Source: Antiquaquibacter oligotrophicus (GTDB taxonomy: Bacteria > Actinomycetota > Actinomycetes > Actinomycetales > Microbacteriaceae). From it: a DNA stretch of 64,000 bases. The position numbers were made by a program, and so were the translations under genes. Shown here piece after piece: positions 32,142-42,098 of the stretch. Location: the NCBI RefSeq assembly GCF_020535405.1, contig NZ_CP085036.1, positions 2,480,001-2,544,000 on the forward strand, in the 5' to 3' direction. The notes below the pieces were generated by a model. The model did not search any database. It was not told where the DNA came from and saw only the letters and a program-made list of their open reading frames with translations. Each line of letters opens with the position of its first letter. Position 1 is the first letter of the stretch.

Positions 32142-33019
32142 CGAACGCGCCAATGGGCGGAAACCTTCGAGGTGCGGTTGACCTGTCGTCGCTTGTGCGT
32201 CCAGCGAACCCCGAGCCGGCGGCGAGCGGCGGCGTCTCGCGAACCGCAAACGACTCGAGTTTCACGGCCGTGCTCGACCTGTCGCAGACGGTTCCCGTTA
32301 TCGTCGAGTTCCTCGCCCCGGGGGAGTCGTCGAGGCTCGCCTCGATCGTCGAGTCGTACAACGGCAAGATCGCCATCGCGACGGTTGATGCATCCACGAG
32401 CCCTCAGCTTGTTCAGGCTTTCCAGGTCGCCGAGCTTCCCACGGTCGCAGCGGTTGTCGCAGGTCGGCCCGTCCAACTCTTCGCTGGTGTGCCTGCCGAG
32501 GAGGATGTTCGCTCCGTGTTCGATCAGATCCTCCAGCTCGCGGTGCAGCAGGGTGTGACCGGAACTCTCGCCACGTCCGAGACGGGGGAGCCGACCGAGG
32601 AACCCCTGCCGCCGCTTCACCAGGAGGCCTACGACGCCATCTCCGCGGGGGACTACGCTCGCGCGATCACCGCCTACCAGACGGCGATCGCCCAAAACCC
32701 GCGGGACAACCTCGCCGTCGCCGGTCTCGCGCAGGTGTCCCTCCTGTCACGCCTCGATGGCCTCACGGCCGACCAGGTGCGCACCGCCGCAGCCGAGAAA
32801 CCCGGCGACGCGGATGCCCAACTCGCGGTAGCGGACCTCGACGTGTCGGGCGGCCACCTCGAGGACGCGTTCTCGCGACTCCTCGACCTGTTCCCGACAC
32901 TCGAGCAGTCGGACAAAGACCGCGTTCGCGCGCGCCTACTCGACTACTTCGAGATCGCCGGTGTCGAGGACCCGCGCGTTGTTGCCGCGCGTCGTCGTCT
33001 CACTCTCCTGCTGTTCTAG
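32138..33019 (+). CDS. YbbN-like thioredoxin-fold/TPR co-chaperone lacking CXXC
   Basis: 293 residues. The N-terminal half is a thioredoxin fold (VPVIVEFLAPGESSRLASIV, IAIATVDASTSPQLVQAFQV, AELPTVAAVVAGRPVQLFAG with the cis-Pro), but the active-site Cys pair is replaced (APGESS). The C-terminal half has TPR-like helices (LHQEAYDAISAGDYARAITA, YQTAIAQNPRDNLAVAGLAQ). YbbN/CnoX of E. coli also combines thioredoxin and TPR parts and hands substrates to chaperones; this homologue cannot be a disulfide reductase. ATG overlaps the previous stop by 4 nt. Confidence 0.85.
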   Translation: MTNAPMGGNLRGAVDLSSLVRPANPEPAASGGVSRTANDSSFTAVLDLSQTVPVIVEFLAPGESSRLASIVESYNGKIAIATVDASTSPQLVQAFQVAELPTVAAVVAGRPVQLFAGVPAEEDVRSVFDQILQLAVQQGVTGTLATSETGEPTEEPLPPLHQEAYDAISAGDYARAITAYQTAIAQNPRDNLAVAGLAQVSLLSRLDGLTADQVRTAAAEKPGDADAQLAVADLDVSGGHLEDAFSRLLDLFPTLEQSDKDRVRARLLDYFEIAGVEDPRVVAARRRLTLLLF

Positions 33020-33025
33020 ACGTCC

Positions 33026-33433
33026 GTGAATCCGTCGGAGGAGTTCGTTCGACCCACGGCGTGGCAGTGGGATGTTCGTGCCCGTGTGCTGCAGCTCTTC
33101 GGCGTCGGCGGGCTCATCGGGCTCGCGGCGTCCGCGATCGCCGGGGCGGGCATCCTCGCGGCGGTTTTCGCCGTGGTGATGCTCGGATTTTTCGCCGCCT
33201 CAGTGGTGCTCGCGGTGCGTGTGGGTGGCGTTGCCCGCCGTGAACAGGAGCTGGGGTACTCGACGATCTTCGACTTTCCGGGGTACGCGCTGCGAGACGG
33301 CCGCACACTCGAATTGCTCCGCGACGGCGAGACACCGCCGGAGACACCCGGCCGTCGATCGCTCCTCGGCGGCATGATTGCGACGCTCCGCAGGGACGCT
33401 GGCGAAGGAAAGGGTGACAGGGATGCGGGCTGA
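33026..33433 (+). CDS. Small two-helix membrane protein
   Basis: 135 residues from GTG 33026. Two adjacent membrane helices (IGLAASAIAGAGILAAVFAV and VMLGFFAASVVLAVRV) are followed by a soluble tail with YSTIFDFPGYALRDG and a basic C-terminus. I do not recognise a characterised family; similar small membrane proteins are found next to suf/trx genes in related bacteria. It overlaps the sufS start by 11 bp, which indicates translational coupling. Confidence 0.7.
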   Translation: MNPSEEFVRPTAWQWDVRARVLQLFGVGGLIGLAASAIAGAGILAAVFAVVMLGFFAASVVLAVRVGGVARREQELGYSTIFDFPGYALRDGRTLELLRDGETPPETPGRRSLLGGMIATLRRDAGEGKGDRDAG

Positions 33434-34679
33434 GGATGTGCGCGCTGACTTTCCCCTCCTCGACTCGAGCGTGAACGGGCATCCGCTCGTCTACCTCGAC
33501 TCGGCGGCCACGGCCCAAAAGCCCCTCGCGGTGCTCGAGGCCGAACGCGAGTTTCTGACCACAACCAATGCTGCGGTCAACAGGGGAGCCCACACGCTCG
33601 CGGCTCGAGCGACCGATGCCTTCGACGACGCCAGGGCAGCCGTTGCGCGGTTTGTCGGAGCGCGGGATGACGAGATCGTGTGGACGTCCAACGCAACGGA
33701 GGGCATCAACCTCATCGCGACGGCGCTCTCGAACGCGTCCACCGCCGATGCGCAGTATCGTTCGCTCGCCCTCACCCCCGGCGACGAGATCGTGGTCACC
33801 GAGCTCGAGCACCACGCCAACCTGATCCCGTGGCAGCAACTCGCTCAGCGCACGGGCGCGGTTCTTCGCTACATTCCCGTCGACGATGACGGGGCGCTGC
33901 TGCTCGACACGCTCGAGTCCGTGGTCACACCCCGTGCGCGCATCGTCGCCGTCTCGCACGTCTCGAATGTGCTCGGCACCGTGACACCCCTCGAGCCGAT
34001 CATCGCGAGAGCTCACGAGGTCGGCGCACTCATCGTTCTCGACGCGTGCCAGTCTGTGCCCCATCTGCCCGTCGACGTCCGCGCTCTCGACGTCGATTTC
34101 GCAGTGTTCTCGGGACACAAGATGCTCGGGCCAACAGGAATCGGCGCGCTATACGGCCGTCGCGAACTGCTCGAAGCGCTACCGCCCGCATCCACGGGCG
34201 GCTCCATGATCACCACGGTCACCATGGAGCGGGCCGAGTTCCTGCCACCTCGGCTGCGCTTCGAGCCCGGCACTCAGCGGGTCTCGCAGGCAGTCGCGCT
34301 CGCCGAAGCGGTGCGCTACCTCGAGCGGATCGGCATGCCCGCCGTAGCCGATCACTCGGTGCGCCTCGGCGCGCGGCTCGTAGAAGGGCTCCGGCAACTC
34401 GACGGGGTTCGTGTGCTGGGGGACACCTCGGGTGCCCCACGCATCGGCCTCGCGAGTTTCGAGGTGGCTGGTGTGCACGCCCACGACGTTGGGCAGTTCC
34501 TCGACGACCGCGGTATCGCCGTGCGTGTCGGGCATCACTGCGCCCAGCCGCTGCACCGCAGACTCGGGCTGGTCGCGAGTGCTCGGGCGAGTGCATCCGT
34601 GTACACGACCGACGAGGAGATCGACGTGTTCTTGGAGGCGCTCGCCGAGGTTCCCGCGTTTTTCGGGGTCGGCCGATGA
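33423..34679 (+). CDS. sufS: Cysteine desulfurase SufS
   Basis: 418 residues, group II desulfurase. N-terminus DFPLLDSSVNGHPLVYLDSA, the PLP Lys in FSGHKMLGPTGIGALYG (about residue 232), NRGAHTLAARATDAFDDAR, and the active-site Cys in GHHCAQPLHRRLG (about residue 372). It takes sulfur from cysteine and passes it to SufU, whose gene follows with an ATGA overlap. sufBCD are not in this window. ATG 33423 was chosen because the protein then starts MRAEDVRADFPLLD at the normal family position. Confidence 0.95.
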   Translation: MRAEDVRADFPLLDSSVNGHPLVYLDSAATAQKPLAVLEAEREFLTTTNAAVNRGAHTLAARATDAFDDARAAVARFVGARDDEIVWTSNATEGINLIATALSNASTADAQYRSLALTPGDEIVVTELEHHANLIPWQQLAQRTGAVLRYIPVDDDGALLLDTLESVVTPRARIVAVSHVSNVLGTVTPLEPIIARAHEVGALIVLDACQSVPHLPVDVRALDVDFAVFSGHKMLGPTGIGALYGRRELLEALPPASTGGSMITTVTMERAEFLPPRLRFEPGTQRVSQAVALAEAVRYLERIGMPAVADHSVRLGARLVEGLRQLDGVRVLGDTSGAPRIGLASFEVAGVHAHDVGQFLDDRGIAVRVGHHCAQPLHRRLGLVASARASASVYTTDEEIDVFLEALAEVPAFFGVGR

Positions 34680-35107
34680 GCGATCTGGGTGGGCTCTACC
34701 AGGAGTTGATTCTCGATCACGCGAAACGACCGCAGGGCCGTGCCCTGCTCGAGAACCCGTCCGGGCAGTCGCATCAGCTCAACCCGACGTGCGGCGACGA
34801 GGTGACGGTGACGATCCGGGTCGAGAACGGTGTCGTGTCGGGCTTCGGGTGGGAAGGTCACGGTTGCGCGATCTCGCAGTCCTCGGCATCCATTCTCTCG
34901 GCGCTCATCGTGGGTCGCTCGATCGAGGACACTCGCGGGTTCATCGAGGAGTTCCGCAGCGTGCTGAGGTCGCGTGGCGAGTTGGAACTCGACGAGGAGC
35001 GCTTCGGCGACGCGATCGCCTTCAACGGGGTCTCGCGCTACACGGCCCGCGTGAAGTGCGCGATGCTCCCGTGGGTTGCCCTCGAGGCCGCGCTGATCGC
35101 CTCCTGA
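34676..35107 (+). CDS. sufU: Fe-S cluster assembly sulfur-transfer protein SufU
   Basis: 143 residues, IscU-like fold. Zinc/sulfur ligands are visible: LNPTCGDEVTV (Cys and Asp), GHGCAISQSSASI (second Cys) and RVKCAMLPWVALEA (third Cys). The insert between the second and third Cys (IEDTRGFIEEFRSVLRSRGE) is the SufU-type insertion that separates it from scaffold IscU. It accepts persulfide sulfur from SufS. ATG overlaps the sufS stop by 4 nt; its stop codon is the first triplet of a long palindrome. Confidence 0.95.
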   Translation: MSDLGGLYQELILDHAKRPQGRALLENPSGQSHQLNPTCGDEVTVTIRVENGVVSGFGWEGHGCAISQSSASILSALIVGRSIEDTRGFIEEFRSVLRSRGELELDEERFGDAIAFNGVSRYTARVKCAMLPWVALEAALIAS

Positions 35108-35162
35108 GGTGCCCACTTCGGTGGGTTCTCCGCGCGAAAAACCCACCGAAGTGGGCACCTCA
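35105..35162. terminator. Bidirectional terminator-like palindrome, 23-bp arms
   Basis: Arms 35105-35127 and 35140-35162 are perfect complements with a 12-nt loop; the core is GCCCACTTCGGTGGG, itself hairpin-forming. The left arm starts exactly at the TGA of sufU and the right arm ends 11 bp before the stop of the convergent glgB. Placement between converging genes suits termination in both directions. Confidence 0.7.
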
Positions 35163-35173
35163 CGGTGGGAAAC

Positions 35174-37345
35174 CTAGGCCGGTGCCAGCCAGAGACCGCC
35201 GAGCGGCGGCAGAGTGAGTTCGACGGATGCCGGGCGCCCACCCCACGGCTCGCCCTGCGCCTCGACGGCGCCGTAGTTTCCGACGCCCGAGCCGCCGAAC
35301 TCGCCGGCGTCGGTGTTGATCACCTCGCGCCACGTGCCAGCGAACGGTAGCCCGATGCGGTACGGACCGACCGGATTTCCGCTGAAGTTGAAGATGCCGA
35401 CGAGCGGCGCCCCCTCCCGCGACCACCGCAGGAACGCCACGATGTTCTGACCGGAGTTGCCGCCATCGATCCATTCGAAACCGGCGGGCGAGTTGTCCTG
35501 CTCCCACAGCGCCGGATGTGAGCGATATGCGCGGTTGAGTTCGCCGACCAGTCGCTGCAGACCCTGGTGAACCGGCTGATCGAGGATCCACCAGTCGAGG
35601 CCGCGCTCCTCGCTCCACTCGGAGGGCTGACCGAACTCGCTCCCCATGAACAGCAATTGTTTGCCGGGGTGGGCCCACATGAACGACAGGTACACCCGCA
35701 TATTGGCGAGCTTCTGCCACTGGTCGCCCGGCATCTTGTGCAAGAGCGAACCCTTGCCGTGGACGACCTCATCGTGGCTGATGGGCAGCATGAAGCTCTC
35801 GCTGAACGCGTACAGGAATGAGAACGTGATGTCGCCGTGGTGATACGACCGGTACATGGGGTCCTCCGCCATGTACTGGAGGGTGTCGTGCATCCACCCC
35901 ATGTTCCACTTCATTCCGAACCCGAGGCCCGATTCCGAGGTCGGCTTCGTGACGCCGGGCCAACTCGTTGACTCCTCGGCGATCATGACGATGCCGGGGT
36001 TGCGTTTGTAGGCGGTCGCATTGACCTCCTGGAGGAAGCTGATGGCCTCGAGATTCTCGCGACCGCCGTACTGATTGGGCAGCCACTGACCCTCCTCGCG
36101 GGAGTAATCGAGGTAAAGCATCGAAGCAACAGCGTCGACCCTCAGGCCGTCGATGTGAAACTCTTCGAGCCAGTACAGGGCATTGGCGACGAGGAAGTTA
36201 CGCACCTGGGACTGCCCGAAGTTGAAGATGAGCGTGCCCCAGTCGAGCTGCTCGCCGCGTCGCGGGTCGGAGTGCTCGTAGAGAGCCTCACCATCGAAGC
36301 GGGCGAGTGCCCACTCGTCCTTGGGGAAGTGGCCCGGCACCCAGTCCATAATGACGCCGATGCCCGCACCGTGAAGGCGATCGATGAGGTACTTGAAGTC
36401 GTCGGGGTGGCCGAAACGACTCGTGGGCGCGTAGTACCCCGTGACCTGGTAACCCCAGGAACCGCCGAACGGATGCTCGGCCAGCGGCAGGAACTCGACG
36501 TGCGTGAACCCGAGCTCCTGCACGTAGCCAATCAGTTCGTCCGCGACGGAGCGGTAGTCCAGTCCCGGTCGCCACGACCCGAGGTGCACTTCGTAGACGC
36601 TCATGGCGCCGTTGTGGGGGTCCGATGCGGCGCGCCGGGTCATCCAGTCGCCGTCCCGCCACTCATAGAGTGACTGGCCGATCTTGGACGCGGTTGCCGG
36701 CGGAACCTCGGTGTAGCGGGCCATGGGGTCAGCGCGTTTGACCCACTCGCCGGAGCCGGTCAAGAGTTCGAACTTGTAGGCGTTGCCGGGCTCGAGCCCC
36801 GGGATGAAGATCTCCCAGACACCGTTGTCGTCGAGTCGGCGCATCGCGTGGCCGACGCCGTTCCACCCGTTGAAGTCGCCGATCACGCGTGCGGCGTGCG
36901 CGTGCGGGGCCCACACGCTGAACGACGTTCCCGCGACACCCTCGTGCGGGCGGAAGTGCGCGCCGAGAACGTGCCACAACTGTTCGTGGCGACCCTCACC
37001 CCACAGGTAGAGGTCGATCTCGCCCACCGATGGCACAAAACGGTACGGGTCGTCCGCGGTCCAACCCGGTCCGTTTTCGTAGGTCGTCTCGACCTCGTAC
37101 GCCTGTCCGGGATCGGGCGCGAAACCTTCCCACAACCCGTCGGCGACGTGAGTGAGCGGCACACGAGTACCGTCGGCGCGCACCGCGGTGACGGTCGCGG
37201 CCAGCGGTCGCACGGCACGGATGATCCACCCATCGTTGTGGCGATGGGCGCCGAGCGTGGCGTGAGGCTGGGGGTGCCTGCCCTCGACGAGCGATCGGAT
37301 GTGGTCGGGGTGCAGTTCCGGAAGGGTGACGGGCTTCTTGGGCAT
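35174..37345 (-). CDS. glgB: 1,4-alpha-glucan branching enzyme
   Basis: 723 residues, GH13 branching enzyme with N-terminal CBM48. Early repeat domain ([20 protein letters not shown]), CBM48 with [20 protein letters not shown], then the GH13 barrel: [20 protein letters not shown], nucleophile Asp in [18 protein letters not shown] (about residue 402) and acid Glu in [15 protein letters not shown] (about 455), and [19 protein letters not shown]. It makes alpha-1,6 branches on the glucan that GlgE elongates. Its ATG overlaps the stop of glgE by 1 nt, so the two are translationally coupled, an arrangement typical of GlgE-pathway loci. Confidence 0.97.
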   Translation of the reverse strand: MPKKPVTLPELHPDHIRSLVEGRHPQPHATLGAHRHNDGWIIRAVRPLAATVTAVRADGTRVPLTHVADGLWEGFAPDPGQAYEVETTYENGPGWTADDPYRFVPSVGEIDLYLWGEGRHEQLWHVLGAHFRPHEGVAGTSFSVWAPHAHAARVIGDFNGWNGVGHAMRRLDDNGVWEIFIPGLEPGNAYKFELLTGSGEWVKRADPMARYTEVPPATASKIGQSLYEWRDGDWMTRRAASDPHNGAMSVYEVHLGSWRPGLDYRSVADELIGYVQELGFTHVEFLPLAEHPFGGSWGYQVTGYYAPTSRFGHPDDFKYLIDRLHGAGIGVIMDWVPGHFPKDEWALARFDGEALYEHSDPRRGEQLDWGTLIFNFGQSQVRNFLVANALYWLEEFHIDGLRVDAVASMLYLDYSREEGQWLPNQYGGRENLEAISFLQEVNATAYKRNPGIVMIAEESTSWPGVTKPTSESGLGFGMKWNMGWMHDTLQYMAEDPMYRSYHHGDITFSFLYAFSESFMLPISHDEVVHGKGSLLHKMPGDQWQKLANMRVYLSFMWAHPGKQLLFMGSEFGQPSEWSEERGLDWWILDQPVHQGLQRLVGELNRAYRSHPALWEQDNSPAGFEWIDGGNSGQNIVAFLRWSREGAPLVGIFNFSGNPVGPYRIGLPFAGTWREVINTDAGEFGGSGVGNYGAVEAQGEPWGGRPASVELTLPPLGGLWLAPA

Positions 37346-39333
37346 CAGCGACCTCGCGGGTACTCGACGTGGAGGATGTGCATGGGCTGGGTGAAGGCAT
37401 CCAACCGCACGTAGTTATCGCGGCCCCACTCGAAGGTGTCGCCGGAGAGCAAGTCGTGCACGGTGAACCGTGCATCGGGGTCGAGCCCCAGTCGCGTGAG
37501 GTCGAGGTGCACCGTCGTCTCGCGCACCGAGTGCGGGTCGACGTTGGCGACAACGATGATGGCGTCGGGTCGACCGCCGGGAGCGTATGCGCCGGCGAGG
37601 TACTTCGTATAGACGAGGATCGAGTCGTCGTCGCTCCAGTGCACGTCGAGATTGCGCAGCTGCCGCAGTGCCGGATGCTCGGCCCGAATCTCGTTGAGGC
37701 GTGTCAGGTACGGCGCAAGCGAGCGACCGGCTTTCTCCGCTCCCGCCCAGTCCCGAAGCTTGTACTCGTACTTCTCGTTGTCGATGTTCTCCTCGCTGCC
37801 CGGGCGCGCCACGTGCTCGAAGAGTTCGTACCCGGCGTACACACCCCAGCTGGGGCTCGCGGTCGCGGCGAGGCCCGCGCGAATGCGGTAGGCGGGGACA
37901 CCACCGAACTGCAGGTACTCGGTGAGGATGTCGGGGGTGTTGACGAAGAGGTTCGGCCGAAGGAAGGCCGACGTCTCATGGGAGATCGACTCGAAGAACT
38001 CCGCCAGTTCGTCCTTCGTGTTGCGCCACGTGAAATACGTGTACGACTGCTGGAAACCTACCTGCGCGAGCGACTGCAGCATCGCGGGGCGCGTGAACGC
38101 TTCCGCGAGGAACACGACATCCGGGAACTCACTGTTGATCTCGTGGAGCACGATCTCCCAGAACTGCAACGGCTTCGTGTGCGGATTGTCGACACGGAAG
38201 ATCCGCACACCCAACCCGATCCAGTAGCGCAGCAAGCGCAGCACTTCGGCCCGAATGCCCTCGGGATCGTTGTCGAAGTTGATCGGGTAGATGTCCTGAT
38301 ACTTCTTGGGAGGGTTCTCCGCGAAAGCGATCGAGCCGTCCGGCAGTGTCGTGAACCACTCCGGGTGCTCGGTGACCCACGGATGATCCGGCGAAGCCTG
38401 GAGTGCAAAGTCGAGCGCTACCTCGATGCCTGCCTTCTTCGCCTGGCCGAGGAAGTAGCTGAAGTCCTTCACCGTGCCGAGGTCGGGGTGCACGGCATCG
38501 TGACCGCCGTCGGCGGAACCAATCGCCCACGGCGACCCGGGGTCGCCCGGGGCCGTGACGAGTGTGTTGTTCGGGCCTTTACGGAACTGGTAGCCGATCG
38601 GGTGGATGGGCGGTAGGTAGAGCACGTCGAATCCCATCGCCACGACGGCCGGCAGTCGCCGCGCGGCCGTGCGGAACGTGCCGCTCACCCACGTGCCATC
38701 CTTCAGGCGCTTCGCACCCTCGCTCCGCGGGAAGAACTCGTACCAGCTGCCGACACCCGCGCGCTCGCGCTCGACACGGATGCTGAAGGTATCGCTCTCG
38801 GTTATGAGGCTCGCGAGCGGTCGAGCCTCGATAGCCGCCGTGAGCCTCGGGTCGAGGGCCACCTCGAGCTTGGCGTCTGCGCTGAGGGACTCATCGTCGA
38901 AAGCGGCGATCGCATCCTGCACAATTTTGCGTGTGCCGGCCCGCGCGAGCAGCTGGCGCCCCATCGTGATCATGAGCTCGACGTCGACGCGTGCCGGAAT
39001 CTTGATCTCAGCGTTGTGCAACCACGTAGCCCAGTCGTCACCGAAGGCGCGAACGCGCCACGTCCACTGACCCTCGCTGTCGAGTTTCGCTTCTGTGCGC
39101 CAGCGATCGGTGCCGGGCGCAACACCGTGCATCACGTGGGTGGTCGTTTTGCCCGAGGGATCCGTGAGCAGGAGACGCACACCCAGCAGGTCGTGGCCCT
39201 CGCGGAAGACGGTCGCCTCGAACGGCACCACCTCACCGACGTAAGCCTTGCTCGACCAGCGATTCTCGGGGGAGACAGGGGACAGGTGGCGGATCGGAAT
39301 CCGACCCAGCTCAGGTGCGTACTCGGTAGCCAC
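37345..39333 (-). CDS. glgE: Alpha-1,4-glucan:maltose-1-phosphate maltosyltransferase
   Basis: 662 residues, GH13 subfamily 3. N-terminal beta domain ([20 protein letters not shown]), barrel motifs [40 protein letters not shown], nucleophile Asp in [14 protein letters not shown] (about residue 378) and Glu in [12 protein letters not shown] (about 407). The PHTKP and QASPDHPW stretches are specific for GlgE. It adds maltosyl units from maltose-1-phosphate to alpha-glucan. The GTG start is 6 nt after TACGGT on the minus strand (leaderless). treS/pep2 for donor supply are not in this window. Confidence 0.97.
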   Translation of the reverse strand: MATEYAPELGRIPIRHLSPVSPENRWSSKAYVGEVVPFEATVFREGHDLLGVRLLLTDPSGKTTTHVMHGVAPGTDRWRTEAKLDSEGQWTWRVRAFGDDWATWLHNAEIKIPARVDVELMITMGRQLLARAGTRKIVQDAIAAFDDESLSADAKLEVALDPRLTAAIEARPLASLITESDTFSIRVERERAGVGSWYEFFPRSEGAKRLKDGTWVSGTFRTAARRLPAVVAMGFDVLYLPPIHPIGYQFRKGPNNTLVTAPGDPGSPWAIGSADGGHDAVHPDLGTVKDFSYFLGQAKKAGIEVALDFALQASPDHPWVTEHPEWFTTLPDGSIAFAENPPKKYQDIYPINFDNDPEGIRAEVLRLLRYWIGLGVRIFRVDNPHTKPLQFWEIVLHEINSEFPDVVFLAEAFTRPAMLQSLAQVGFQQSYTYFTWRNTKDELAEFFESISHETSAFLRPNLFVNTPDILTEYLQFGGVPAYRIRAGLAATASPSWGVYAGYELFEHVARPGSEENIDNEKYEYKLRDWAGAEKAGRSLAPYLTRLNEIRAEHPALRQLRNLDVHWSDDDSILVYTKYLAGAYAPGGRPDAIIVVANVDPHSVRETTVHLDLTRLGLDPDARFTVHDLLSGDTFEWGRDNYVRLDAFTQPMHILHVEYPRGR

Positions 39334-39339
39334 GACTCG

Positions 39340-39345
39340 ACCGTA
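39340..39345 (-). promoter_or_regulatory. -10 box of glgE-glgB, leaderless
   Basis: TACGGT on the minus strand followed by 6 nt (39339-39334) and GTG 39333. Confidence 0.55.
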
Positions 39346-39451
39346 CCGCCTTCGGGTCGGCAGGAGCGCAGGGTTTCGGCGCGGTCCTCTCTCGCCTACA
39401 CTGCATCCCCACCTGTTGGCAACGCTTTACGCCCCGGTAACGTCACCGCCT

Positions 39452-39457
39452 TAGGGT
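39452..39457 (+). promoter_or_regulatory. -10 box of glgP, near-leaderless
   Basis: TAGGGT followed by 7 nt and GTG 39465. It favours 39465 over the in-frame GTG at 39456, which overlaps the box. Confidence 0.55.
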
Positions 39458-39464
39458 GGATCGG

Positions 39465-42017
39465 GTGAAGGCGATCAGAAGGTTTACCGTCCGGACCGTG
39501 CTCCCCGAGCGACTCGGCATGCTCGAGGAGCTTGCGACCAACCTGCGGCGCTCGTGGCATCAGCCAACCCGCCAGCTCTTTCGCTCGATCGACCCGGAGC
39601 TCTGGGAGCTGACCTCGCACGACCCCGTCGCGATGCTCGGCGCCGTCGACTCCGAGCGACTGGAGCAGCTCGCATCCGACGACACCTTCGTCGGGGCGGC
39701 CACCGAGCTGCGCGACGAATTGCACACCTACTTGAGCGAACCGCGCTGGTACCAGTCGCTGACGGATGCCCCGGCCTCCATCGCCTACTTCTCGCCCGAG
39801 TTCGGCATCGCAGCAGCCCTGCCCCAGTACTCCGGAGGGCTCGGAATCCTCGCCGGTGACCACCTCAAGGCCGCCAGCGACCTCGGCGTGCCCATCATCG
39901 GCGTCGGACTCTTCTACCGCGCCGGGTACTTCCGGCAGGCGATCTCCCGCGAGGGGTGGCAACTGGAGTCGTACCCGGTGCTCGACCCGGACGGCCTCCC
40001 GCTGAGCGTCCTGCGTAACCCCGACGGCAGTGCCGCTCAGGTGGTGCTCGCTCTCCCCGACGGCGGCGCTCTCTACGCCCGCATCTGGCAGGTCGCGGTC
40101 GGTCGCATCACGCTCCTCCTGCTCGACACCGACATCCCCGAGAACAGCGAACAGCTGCGCACCGTCACCGATCGCCTGTACGGCGGCGGTGGCGAACACC
40201 GTCTCCTGCAGGAACTGCTCCTCGGTATCGGGGGAGTGCGCGCGATCAAGGTCTACACCGACCTCACGGGTGTCGCGTCGCCCGGGGTCTTCCACACCAA
40301 CGAAGGTCACGCGGGATTCCTCGGACTGGAGCGCATCTCCGACCTCATCGGTCAGGGCCTCTCGTTTGCCGAGGCGCTGCAGGTTGTGCGAGCCGGAACC
40401 GTCTTCACAACGCACACACCCGTACCGGCGGGCATCGACCGTTTCGAGGTACCGCTCATCGAGCGTTACATGAGCACCGACCTTCTGCCCGGCGTTGACG
40501 CTGCCGACGTGCTCGCGCTCGGCACCGAAAACTACGAGGGTGGCGACCCGAGCAAGTTCAACATGGCCGTTATGGGGCTGCGCCTGGCTCAGCGAGCCAA
40601 CGGCGTCTCCCAGCTACACGGCGAAGTGTCCCGCGAGATGTTCGGTGTGCTGTGGCCGGAGTTCGACCCGGAAGACGTGCCCATCACCTCGGTGACCAAC
40701 GGTGTGCACGCCCCGACCTGGACGGACCCGCTCCTCACCTCCTTTGCCGCCGAGAAGTTCGGAAACCCCGACACCACGTCGGTGGACTGGATGTCCGAGG
40801 TCGTGAGTGACGCAGACCTGTGGGCGATCCGTGGTCGCATGCGCGACCAATTGGTGCGGGATGCCCGTCGCCGGGTAAGTCTCGCCTGGCAGGAGCAGAA
40901 CCCCGGCGTGGGGGACCCTGCGTGGTTCTCCGAACTGCTCGACCCCGAGATCCTCACCATCGGCTTCGCCCGCCGTGTGCCGACCTACAAGCGGCTCACC
41001 CTCATGCTCCAGGACCAGGATCGACTTCGTGCGCTCCTGACCCACCCCGAGCGGCCCATCCAGTTGGTGATCGCCGGCAAGTCGCATCCGGCCGACGATG
41101 AAGGCAAACGCCTCATTCGGCGGCTCGTCGAGTTCGCGTCGGAGCCGGAGGTGCGCAAGCGCATCGTGTTCCTGCCCAACTACGACATCGGTATGGCCAA
41201 AACGCTCTACCCGGGTACCGACGTGTGGTTGAACAACCCGCTGCGCCCACTCGAGGCGTGCGGAACCTCCGGCATGAAAGCCGCGCTCAACGGCTCGCTC
41301 AACCTGTCGATCCTCGACGGTTGGTGGGCGGAGTTCTACGACGAGGAAAACGGCTGGGCGATCCCGTCCGCCGACTCGGCAGGGGACGGCGCCGAGCGCG
41401 ACAAGCTCGAAGCCGAAAGCCTGTACGACCTCATCGAGCACCAGATCGCGCCACGGTTCTACGACCGCAACGCCGACGACGTGCCGACCCGGTGGGTGGA
41501 ATCGATCCGTCACACCCTCGCGACGTTGTCACCCGAGCTTTCCGCCGACCGCATGGTCAAGGAGTATGTGGAGCGGCTCTACATCCCCGCCGCTCGCGCC
41601 GAGCGTGAGATCGAGGCGAAGGGCTACCAGCCCGCGCGTGAGCTTGCCGCCTGGAAGGCACGAGTGACGGATGCGTGGCCCGGTGTTCACGTCGCCCACG
41701 TCGAATCCGGGGGAGTCGACTCGGTTCCCCAGCTGGGCGACGAATTGCATTTGCGTGCCACCGTCGATCTTGCGGGGCTAACCCCGGACGACGTTCTCGT
41801 GGAGGTCGTGTACGGTCGCGCGCAGGCCAGCGACCGCCTCGTATCCGTGAGCCGTCGAGAGCTGCGGGTCACCGAAGAGAGCGGGTCACCCGCGGTGTTC
41901 GCGGGAACGGTGCCGCTCGAGCGGTCGGGCAGCTTCGGATACACGGTTCGGGTGGTGCCGAAGCATCCGCTGCTCGCCTCCGATGCCGAGCTGGGGCTCG
42001 TGGCCGTCGCCGTCTAA
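39465..42017 (+). CDS. glgP: Alpha-glucan (glycogen/maltodextrin) phosphorylase
   Basis: 850 residues from GTG 39465. GT35 family, the shorter actinobacterial type: an N-terminal helical region (RRSWHQPTRQLFRSIDPELW), AYFSPEFGIAAALPQYSGGL near residue 105, FHTNEGHAGFLGLERI, TNGVHAPTWTDPLL, RRVPTYKRLTLML and the PLP region EACGTSGMKAALNGSLNLS with the Lys near residue 605. Releases glucose-1-phosphate from alpha-1,4-glucan ends. Divergent from glgE, so synthesis and breakdown share one 131-bp control region with leaderless promoters on both sides. The longer frame start at 39456 was not used. Confidence 0.95.
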   Translation: MKAIRRFTVRTVLPERLGMLEELATNLRRSWHQPTRQLFRSIDPELWELTSHDPVAMLGAVDSERLEQLASDDTFVGAATELRDELHTYLSEPRWYQSLTDAPASIAYFSPEFGIAAALPQYSGGLGILAGDHLKAASDLGVPIIGVGLFYRAGYFRQAISREGWQLESYPVLDPDGLPLSVLRNPDGSAAQVVLALPDGGALYARIWQVAVGRITLLLLDTDIPENSEQLRTVTDRLYGGGGEHRLLQELLLGIGGVRAIKVYTDLTGVASPGVFHTNEGHAGFLGLERISDLIGQGLSFAEALQVVRAGTVFTTHTPVPAGIDRFEVPLIERYMSTDLLPGVDAADVLALGTENYEGGDPSKFNMAVMGLRLAQRANGVSQLHGEVSREMFGVLWPEFDPEDVPITSVTNGVHAPTWTDPLLTSFAAEKFGNPDTTSVDWMSEVVSDADLWAIRGRMRDQLVRDARRRVSLAWQEQNPGVGDPAWFSELLDPEILTIGFARRVPTYKRLTLMLQDQDRLRALLTHPERPIQLVIAGKSHPADDEGKRLIRRLVEFASEPEVRKRIVFLPNYDIGMAKTLYPGTDVWLNNPLRPLEACGTSGMKAALNGSLNLSILDGWWAEFYDEENGWAIPSADSAGDGAERDKLEAESLYDLIEHQIAPRFYDRNADDVPTRWVESIRHTLATLSPELSADRMVKEYVERLYIPAARAEREIEAKGYQPARELAAWKARVTDAWPGVHVAHVESGGVDSVPQLGDELHLRATVDLAGLTPDDVLVEVVYGRAQASDRLVSVSRRELRVTEESGSPAVFAGTVPLERSGSFGYTVRVVPKHPLLASDAELGLVAVAV

Positions 42018-42034
42018 CGCTCCCCGTCGTCATT

Positions 42035-42094
42035 CTGAGGTAGGGCATTCCGCCCCTTTTCTGCCTCCGAGAGGGGCGGATCGGCCTACCTCAG
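42035..42094. terminator. Bidirectional terminator-like palindrome between glgP and ybaK
   Basis: Two nested stems: 42035-42044 with 42085-42094 (CTGAGGTAGG) and 42050-42057 with 42072-42079 (CCGCCCCT), separated by a symmetrical 5-nt internal loop; the loop side contains TTTT. It lies between two converging genes, so it can end both transcripts. Confidence 0.65.
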
Positions 42095-42098
42095 TTAG

